36,031 bases of DNA from positions 1 to 36,031 of the forward strand of contig MU633619.1 in assembly GCA_026770595.1 (NCBI GenBank), read 5' to 3'. The position numbers and the translations under genes were made by a program. A model generated the notes under the pieces. The model had not been told where the DNA came from and did not search any database. It worked only from the letters and a program-made list of their open reading frames with translations. This document shows, piece after piece, positions 29,401-36,031 of the stretch; positions within the stretch are counted from its first letter, which is position 1; the number at the start of each line of letters is the position of its first letter. The DNA comes from Ochromonadaceae sp. CCMP2298. Lineage: Eukaryota > Sar > Synurophyceae > Ochromonadales > Ochromonadaceae.

Positions 29401-30655
29401 GGCAGATCCAGCGGCGCATTGTGTTCTCGCAGCACTGCACGCTGATGCTGCACTGGGCACTGCGGGGGGACGCACTGCAGGCTTTGGAGCACTTCAACAA
29501 GGCGGGGTTCGAAGGAGAGGAGGAGGGGGCAGAGGTGGGCGCCCGTCTGCGCTGGAGCCAGCGGCTGTCCTGTGGAGGGGCCCTTGCGGAGCGGGAGCTG
29601 GAGCGGTCAGTGTGGCGCGCAGCCAGCAGCTGCATCCGCTTCTGCATCGCCTGCATAGACTCCACCCCCTCTACCCCCGCACCCCTTGCCGATGCGCCCT
29701 CCTCTTCTTCCTCTTCCTCCTCCTCTTCTTCTTCTTCCTCCTCCTCCTCCTCCTCGGGGAAGGCATCTCCCGCCAAGGTACAGGGCGGGCGCCTTGCATT
29801 CGGCAGCGTGAGCGAAGCAGCGAGGAGTGCGGGCGAGGCCGCAGGCGCGCTGTGTTCTCTGCGCACGCTGCTGATGCAGGCGCAGGGAGAGGGGTCTGCC
29901 TCTTGGGTGCGCGGGGTGGCCATGGTGCAGCGAGTGCTGCTGTGCACGGTGCCGCTGATGCTGGAGACCTGCCTCGACATGCACCTGCCCTCCGCCTCCT
30001 CCTCCCCCATCTGCTCCGCCTCTGCCCAGGCTTCTGCCTCAGCTGGGGGCGGGGCGCTGCAGCAGTGCCAGGCAGGCATAGAGGCGCTGCTAGTTGAGGC
30101 TGGGGATAGCAAAGTGAACGGGCCTGTGCTAGGTGGGCTGGGCCTGCTCATCGCGCAGGTGCTCTCGCAGACCTTCGGTGAGCTGCCTATCCTACTTACA
30201 GGGATTTGGGGAATCAATCTGCTCCCCACTTTCATCCTCCCACTCCCTTGACTCACCTCCTCTCACCTTCTTTCGCCCCCTTCTCTCACCCCCTCCTCTC
30301 ACCCCCTTCCTCCCACTCTCATCTCTAACTCTCAGCGAGCTTGGGCGACGACACTGCGGGTGTGGGGGAGGCCCTCAACGGGGACTGTACGGACCTAGAA
30401 GGGGAGGGCTTTTCTGTGGGGGATTTGTCTGATGCAGTGGATCTGTGCGGCGACGAGCAGGTGGTACAGGCAGAAGCAAGCGGGGCAGAGGAGGCGGGTA
30501 TGCGCAGCAGGCTGGTGGTCGGCGCAACTTTAAACCGGGACTTCGACTTGATGGTCAGCTCGTCGCACCGCGCCTCGGGGGAGAGGCTGGTACTGGCGCT
30601 GCAGATGCGGGCAGATGCGCTGGGCGACGCCAGTGCGCGAGCGGGGAAGGCATAA
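26471..30655 (+). CDS. NAA25: NatB N-terminal acetyltransferase auxiliary subunit NAA25/Mdm20
   Basis: Exons 26471-26719, 26877-30177 and 30336-30655 give 1289 residues, longer than the human protein (972). NAA25 is the TPR-like helical scaffold that holds the catalytic subunit NAA20 on the ribosome; NatB acetylates Met-Asp/Glu/Asn/Gln starts. Matching blocks in order: LFSCYCRLKDAKKMQHVSQ, YLFWQVACSHLQ, LAEKMLHKVL, LRGPFLAEMTLL, SCFSDAKPHL, LGVKHIQNDSMAYL (about 774-787, the most diagnostic), and FKFGNYMKALELHRFVDH. Length is increased by low-complexity inserts: an acidic, then Lys/Ala, then Ala-Gly repeat (about 521-593) and a run of about 20 Ser (about 1024-1043). Intron 1 has CCCCTAT-type repeats. 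Start chosen at the ATG just before the first helices. SRP72 was considered, but the motif order fits NAA25. Confidence 0.88.
28325..28405 (+). repeat. G-rich coding microsatellite in NAA25
   Basis: GCGGGT/GCGGGG hexamer array coding Ala-Gly repeats in the NAA25 exon. The repeated G4-5 runs on the coding strand satisfy the G-quadruplex pattern in DNA and mRNA. Confidence 0.85.
29699..29757 (+). repeat. TCN trinucleotide repeat coding poly-Ser in NAA25
   Basis: Mixed TCC/TCT array coding about 20 serines in a row, in a linker of NAA25 after the CIACIDSTPSTPAPLADAP stretch. Confidence 0.88.
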
Positions 30656-31101
30656 AGTCAGACTATTTGTTGAAGCTGAAGCTTGCTGATGCGGACGGGT
30701 AGAGTATAGGGGGGTGTAGACTGGTGGGCCTGCTGTTCCTCGCAGCTGAGACCATTGGGTGCTAGTGTATCATATTACCACCGGGTCCTATTCTTTAAGA
30801 GTAAGAAAACTTACCACCGGTACCTTCGGGGGACTGTCTTGTTCCAAAACTCCAAGCATAGGCGACCTTTTCGAAGCTAAAATGTTTACCCTACCGCACG
30901 ATCGACCCTTTTTGTACACTTTTTTTTGCCGAAATTCCGGTTGAAATATTCCTGACCATTGGAGCTCCAATCGGCATTTGCTGCTTCTTTGCAGGAATGG
31001 AAGTGGAACAGGAATCTTCTATCAGCCTCGCCTTCTCATAGCAGCCGTCAACAGTGGGGCACAAGTGGCGACCGTTGCGGTGCGGGAGGCTTTGCTCGTC
31101 G
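30656..31101. other. Intergenic region between NAA25 and FPGS
   Basis: About 450 bp in tandem orientation, holding the NAA25 3' end and the FPGS promoter. The word TTACCACCGG occurs twice (about 30776 and 30811). No gene or RNA is recognised. Confidence 0.55.
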
Positions 31102-33501
31102 ATGCATCTAGTAGCGTCCAGGGCTTTCCTACTGCTCTTCTGTATCGCTGCCCGCTTCCTAGGCGACTCGCTCTCCGACATGTCCTACAGCACCATGCTG
31201 ACGAAGCTGTACAGGGTGAACATGTTCCACCCTGTGAAGCTGGGGTTGGACAACATGAATGCATTGAATGCGCTGTTGAAGCACCCGCTCAAGGGCATCC
31301 CGGTGGTGCATGTGGCGGGCACGAACGGCAAGGGCAGCGTGTCTCTGAAGATCGCGAACAGCTTGATAAGCAGCGGTATCACCACCGGTACGTGCTGCTC
31401 TCCCGCAGACCGCCCCTTCGCATCTCTCACTTCCTGACTACCCTCTTCCTTCCACACACACCCTCTACCCTGTGCTCTCCACTCTCCACTCTACGCCCAG
31501 GGCTCTTCGCCTCCCCACACATATCTTCCTTCCGCGAGCGCGTGCAGGTGGACAGCGTGTCTCTCTCTGAGGAGGACGTGTCAGGCATCCTACCGGAGCT
31601 ATTCGATCTGTGTGAGACGCACCGCATACCGGGGACCTTCTTCGAGCTCACCACGGCGCTCGCATTTGCCAAGTTCCAGCGGGCGGGGTGCGGGGCAGTG
31701 GTGCTGGAGGCGGGTCTGGGGGGTCGACTGGACGCCACGAACGTGGTCACTCCGGTGCTGTCCATTATCACTTCCGTGCAGCTAGGTAAGCGCGTAATGT
31801 GGAGGGTGCAGAGTGCAGGGTGCAGAGTGCAGTTTGCTGGGTGCCGGGTGCAGCGAGGTCAATGCCGTTTGCAGCATATAGCACATAGCACATAGCACAT
31901 AGCACATAGCATATATCATATAGCATGCAGCATGCAGCATGTGGTGGTACGATCCTATCTAACCCCCATCCTCCCCACCCCACCCTGTACTGCACTTACA
32001 CCAACGCAGACCACATGGCAATCCTAGGGGACACTGTGGAGAAGATCGCCATAGAGAAGGCAGGCATCATGAAGAAGGGAGTGGCAGTGCTGGTGGGGCC
32101 CGGCTGCCCAGTGGAGCTGCTGAAGGTACGTACTCTACCACTGCTGCTGCTGTTGAGTGCTGCTGCTGCTGGGTGTTGAGTGCTGTGGTCGTCGTCGTAT
32201 AACTGCGTTCTTCCCCACGTCTCCACTTCTCCCACCCCTTCCCCCCCTCTCTAAGGCGGAGGCGAGTCGCGTGGGCGCCCCCTTCTACACCCTGGAGGAC
32301 CTGCTCTCAGAGAGCGAGAGGGTGTACAGACACGGGGGCAAGGACGAGGCAGAGGGGGGTGAGGCAGACATCGACCAGCTGAACCAAGACATCGCACGGG
32401 CCGCGCTGAAGCTGCTCCAGGCACAAGTGAGACCGCCTGCTGACCCCCACCGATCGTTTCTTTGCACCCTTACTGTGTGTCTTTTTCTTTTTTTCCCTTT
32501 TCTCTACTCGAATACTCGTCTAATCTACTGCTACTGCTCCACTGCTCTCCGCAGCACGGCATCTTCGACGCGATCCCCTTGCCCCTGGGGGGACCTGCGG
32601 AGGCTGCGCTGCTGGCCCGCCCCTCCTGTCGCTTCGAGGTCTTCCCCATGCAGGTAGGGGAGGCAGAGAGCAGTGAGGGCAGTGAGGGCACGGCATCTAA
32701 TGTGCACGTGGTGCTGGACATCGCACACAACGAGGACGCCATCGCGGCTCTGGCAGCCACCGCTCGACTGCGCTACCCCCACAGCCCCCTTAGGGTGGTC
32801 CTGGGCATGTCAGCTGACAAAGACGTGGACCGATGCCTGCCCCCTCTGCTGAGATTGGTGGGGGGGGTGGGGCGCATTCACTGCACACAGGCGAGGCATC
32901 CGCGTGCTATGGGGCACGCTGAGCTGTCCGAAAGGGTGCAAGCCCTGGCGGTGAAAATGGCGGAAGGGTCTTCTTCTACCCCTACCCCTACTCCTGCCTC
33001 TGCCCCTGCCTCGGTGAGTGGGGCGGACATCAGGCAGGTGACGCGTGAAGCCATGCAGGCCGCCGCTGTGGACGCACAGGCACAGGGGGCTCAGGGGGGT
33101 CCGGGGGTGGTGATCGTGTGCGGCTCAGCTTTCATAATGGCGGAGGTGCGGGCGGAAATAGGGGTGGTGGAACCGAAGGACGGGGACGTCCTGTTCCACA
33201 CGGCCTCTGATGGCGCTTTTGCTGATGCACAGGTCCGTGCATCTCTGCCTCTGTATGCCTCTATCTCTGTCTCTGCCCCTCTGCCCCTCTCTCTGCGTCT
33301 CTATCTATCGACACTGCCTAACCTACTAACGACTGCCTGTCCCCTGTCTCCTGTCTCCTGTCCCCTGTCCCCTGTCTCCTGCCGGTGACTCCTGTCCCCT
33401 GTCTCCTGTCTCCTTCCCCCCTGTAGGAGTATTTCTCCCCAGTGAACCCAGTGAACCCAGTCAAGGCGGAGGAAACGATAAAAAGCGCCGTGGTGGATTA
33501 A
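31102..33501 (+). CDS. FPGS: Folylpolyglutamate synthase / dihydrofolate synthase
   Basis: Exons 31102-31387, 31501-31785, 32010-32125, 32256-32426, 32555-33232 and 33427-33501 give 536 residues. It is a Mur-ligase family enzyme (FolC type) that adds glutamate to folates using ATP; some members also make dihydrofolate. Seen: P-loop HVAGTNGKGS (70-79), FASPHISSFRERVQVD, LEAGLGGRLDATN (metal and folate site), AIEKAGIMKKGVAV, and VLDIAHNEDA, the DGAHN-type motif starting the C-terminal domain, then VVLGMSADKDVDRCLPPL and GSAFIMAEVR. The N-terminus has a hydrophobic stretch (AFLLLFCIAARFLG) before the enzyme start at about MSYSTMLTKLY, so it may be sent to an organelle. A Pro/Thr/Ala-rich insert near the C-terminus is coded by CCTACCCC-type repeats. 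Introns 3 and 4 hold CACATAG and CTG microsatellites. Confidence 0.93.
31786..32009 (+). other. FPGS intron 3 with microsatellites
   Basis: Contains GGGTGCAGAGTGCA-type repeats (about 31803-31856), then a CACATAG array (about 31879-31910) and a GCATGCA array (about 31923-31940). GT-AG borders. Confidence 0.8.
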
Positions 33502-33895
33502 GGGGTCTCAGCCACCCCGGTAGTCATAATAGTTCCCTGCAGGGGCAGTAGGGAGTGCCTGACAAGTGGACACCCCTGCTTGCAGATGGCAGATGGCAGA
33601 TAAGATAGCCCTCATCCGCTGGGTGGATGTCGGCTCCAACCGCTAATTTCGACAAGTATTAAATATCTTTGGAGTAAATAGTCATACTGTTGTACAGCTG
33701 GTGTTAAATTAGATATACATGTTTTTTCAAAAGCCTCAGGTGTTTCGCGTCGAAAAATGCAGTGCACCAAACACACTAACTTACCCCCCCAAAAGATAAT
33801 GGGCAAATAAAGTGAAAAGGTTGGTTATAATGGGCAAAAACACAATATTTAAATTGCAATAAGAAAGGATAACAGCATGTAATAAACCCAACAGT
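33502..33895. other. Convergent 3' region of FPGS and the DUF4795-like gene
   Basis: About 390 bp between two convergent stops. The left part is GC-balanced with a short GCAGATG repeat near 33584-33602; the right part is AT-rich. No gene seen. Confidence 0.55.
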
Positions 33896-36031
33896 TTAAA
33901 ACTGCGCATGCGGGATGTGCGGCAGGGAGGAGGAGAGCAGCGTGTTCCTGGGAGTGGGAGCGAGCACCATCACAGGCTGCTCCTGGGGGGTGGAGCCTCT
34001 CCGCACCTTACTAGTCTGCCCCATACCCTGCCCCAGCCCCTGTCCCATACTCTGCCCCCCCTGTCCCTGGTGCCCCCTTTGTGTCGAGGCCGATGGCAGG
34101 GATTGCTCGTCCTCACCCAAATAAAACATGCTCTCTCCCTCACCCACCCCCCCACTGTACCCCGGCACCTTGACCATCTCCCTAAAGTGTGAGGCCAGCT
34201 TCGCCTTCAAGAACAGGGGCTCCTGACTTCTCCTCCCCCCTCCCCCTACCCCCCCGCTCCTACTCGCCCCCGCTGTGCTGGCGCGTTGTCCGTAGGGGTC
34301 GCGTATAGGGTGCATGGGCTGCCCCTGGGTGAACAGGGGGCGCAGGCCGGTGTGCGCTTGTCTCTTGTCAGTGTGCTGCTGCTGGTGGTAGGGTAGGTTG
34401 CTGGGGTGCGGTTGCTGGTACTGCTGCGGGATCTGCTGGGGGTGGTACTGCTGCTGCTGCATCTGCATCTGTATCTGCATCTGTATCTGCTGGTGGTGCT
34501 GCTCCTGCTCTGCCATGACTCGGGCTGTCACCTGCGCCTGATGCGACTGGTGGGTATTCAGCGTGTCAGCGTCACCCCCACCACCGCCGCCGCTGTTGTC
34601 CCCATCCACACCCATTTCACCCCTCGCCACATCCGTCAGATCAGCCAGCACATCTGTCATCCCACCCACATCCACCTCCACACCCCCCCCCACATTCCTA
34701 TACTCCCCATGTCCATAATCCCCCTCTGTAAGGGTTGGGGAGGGAATGTCGTCGTCCATATGTAGGGACTGGGGACTGGCATCGTTGCGTTGGGGAATGG
34801 TGACTGAGAAGAAGGTTGGCAGGGAAGGGGGGGTGCTGGGAAGGGTGGGAGGATGGAGACTGGCGTTGAGGGAGGGGTGAGAGGATTGGGATCGGTGGGA
34901 AGGAGGGGAGTGGTGCGAGGGGGGGTCGGAGTGCTGCTGAGTATGCTGCTGTAGTGCTTGCTGTTTGTCATAGTGGGATTGCTCCACAGACCTCCGGGCG
35001 CCCGCGTGGCTGAATGCGTTAGAAGGGTCTGAGGGTATGGGTTTAATACACATGTATGGTATAGAGGGAGGGGGTTAAATACACATTTGTGGAATACAGG
35101 GAGGGGGTTTTATACCTGAGGGCAGCTGGCCGCAGCTGAGACAGCGAGTAGAGGACGTCACGCTGACGCTCAGCAGCTCCTCCTCTCTGTTCAGAATGTC
35201 TCTCTCCATCATAGCCAGCTTGGCAGCGATCAGCTTGCGGATGTCCTCTCGGTCCACCTTGGAGTGCATCTGCCTAGGGTTTAGTAGGCAATAGAGGGAG
35301 TGGGTTAAATACACATTTATAGTGTAGATTAAGGGGTTTGGTACCTGTAGACTTGGTCCACCAGGCTGCGCAGGCCGATCACGTTCTCCCCCAAGTGCTT
35401 CTTGAAGGTCAGCGTGATGTGCTCGATCATCCCGCCCACGTCGGCAGTGGAGGGGCGGTCGTCCACACGCAACCCGACGGCTTTTAGTTCGTCCAGCACG
35501 GTGTCTATGGGGATGGCGGTTATGCGTCTCGCTAGCTTGCGCAGCTGCTCCTGGTCCCGTCCCCTAGGTATAGAGGGAGGAGGTTAATACATAGATTTAT
35601 AGTATTGGAAGGTTTAATACATATTTATAGTACAGTGGAGGGGGTTTAATACCTAGCTTCCACCATTTCTGCCTCGTGCGCCCACAGCAAAGTGTTCGCG
35701 TCCGAGAGTAACTGGGTGCAGAAGGGGGGTTAATTAGGTGGTAGAGTGGGAGGAGGTGAATATATGTATACCGTATCGAGGGCGAGGTGAGTGTGGTATA
35801 GGAGGGGTTTTGGGGGTTAATACCTTAAGCTTAGAGGTGAGGGTGGACATTTCGTCAAGGGAGTCGGTGGTCACTGCGGCCACCTTGGACTGCAGCATCT
35901 GCACCTGTAGGGCCATGGCTGCCACCGCGTCGTCCACGTATTTACGACCCTTGCTCCCCCCCTTCCCCGCCTTGCCCACCGCGTCGTCCACGTATTTACG
36001 ACCCTTGCTCCCCCCCTTCCCCGCCTTGCCC
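33896..36031 (-). CDS. DUF4795/QRICH2-like coiled-coil protein, 5' end outside the window
   Basis: Exons visible: 36031-35824 (partial), 35711-35653, 35563-35345, 35273-35116 and 35028-33896, giving 591 residues of C-terminus. From the edge: a tandem 18-residue unit (GKAGKGGSKGRKYVDDAV, at least twice), a helical region (AAMALQVQMLQSKVAAVTTD), then MIEHITLTFKKHLGENVIGL, VDREDIRKLIAAKLAMMERD and RCLSCGQLPSG. A coiled coil closed by a C-x-S-C-G type turn is the pattern I associate with DUF4795, the domain of QRICH2 and C16orf96. QRICH2 is a sperm-flagellum protein, so a flagellar role is possible but inferred. The last exon is disordered, rich in Gln, His, Ser, Pro and Gly, ending SLPHIPHAQF. 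All four complete introns share one repeat family. The N-terminus is not in the window. Confidence 0.6.
35029..35823 (-). repeat. Introns built from one repeat family (introner-like)
   Basis: The introns 35823-35712 (112 bp), 35652-35564 (89), 35344-35274 (71) and 35115-35029 (87) resemble one another. On the sense strand they start GTATTAACCCCC, GTATTAAACCCCCTCC, GTACCAAACCCC and GTATAAAACCCCCTCC. Inside they carry TATAAAT-TGTATT-AACC blocks and CTCCCTCTAT before an ATACCTAG-like or CCTAG/CTCAG end. Some contain the block twice. The exons between them are unrelated, so the likeness is in the introns themselves. Confidence 0.85.
35922..36031 (-). repeat. 54-bp in-frame tandem repeat at the window edge
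   Basis: Copies at 35922-35975 and 35976-36029 are identical as far as seen, and the last two bases continue a third copy. Each codes the 18-residue unit with GKAGKGGSKGRK and YVDDAV. The array runs off the window, so copy number is unknown. Confidence 0.92.

Noticed and set aside
26471-30655. Call as SRP72
   Set aside because: The TPR-like start and Lys-rich stretch suggested it, but the block order including KHIQND and the late FKFGNYMKALEL block fit NAA25/Mdm20.

Overview
The window is nuclear DNA of a eukaryote, most likely a photosynthetic stramenopile (ochrophyte) or another alga with a plastid of secondary red-algal origin. Twelve of the thirteen protein calls are split by short introns with GT-AG borders, and the exon phases join exactly in every model. 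The triose-phosphate/phosphate translocator begins with a signal peptide followed by phenylalanine at the predicted cleavage point, the bipartite plastid address used by that group. The proline iminopeptidase has a similar leader. A DUF4795/QRICH2-like gene suggests a flagellate stage. The mitochondrial ATP synthase alpha subunit is nuclear-encoded here and has a transit peptide. I cannot name genus or species.

Layout, left to right: TFIIH subunit p62/Tfb1 (+, 330-2404); plastid triose-phosphate translocator (-, 2543-3688); a foldback repeat (3867-4283); M13 metallopeptidase (-, 4960-8211); TFIIH helicase XPB/Ssl2 (-, 8717-11504); Mon1 (+, 11923-14471); a three-EF-hand protein with a basic/Ser tail (-, 14550-16415); a repeat island of about 2.8 kb (16929-19760) with one small doubtful ORF, several large near-perfect inverted repeats and a decayed coding relic; ATP synthase alpha (+, 19761-21638); an STK32/YANK-like lipid-anchored kinase (-, 22024-24377); proline iminopeptidase (+, 24692-26152); NAA25/Mdm20, the NatB auxiliary subunit (+, 26471-30655); folylpolyglutamate synthase (+, 31102-33501); and the 3' part of a DUF4795-like gene (-, 33896 to beyond the right edge).

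The genes are mostly unrelated housekeeping functions and do not form an operon-like pathway. The one functional link is that two core TFIIH subunits (p62 and XPB) lie within about 11 kb, separated by two other genes. Several genes carry low-complexity insertions (Ser, Pro, Ala-Gly, Lys, Gln-His), coded by microsatellite-like DNA.

The most unusual signals are non-coding. First, the four complete introns of the DUF4795-like gene look like copies of one repeat, resembling introner elements. Second, hairpin-forming inverted repeats recur between genes; one has 217-bp arms with smaller palindromes nested inside, and another includes the first codons of the kinase gene and repeats them on the opposite strand. 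These are the places to look for undescribed biology.
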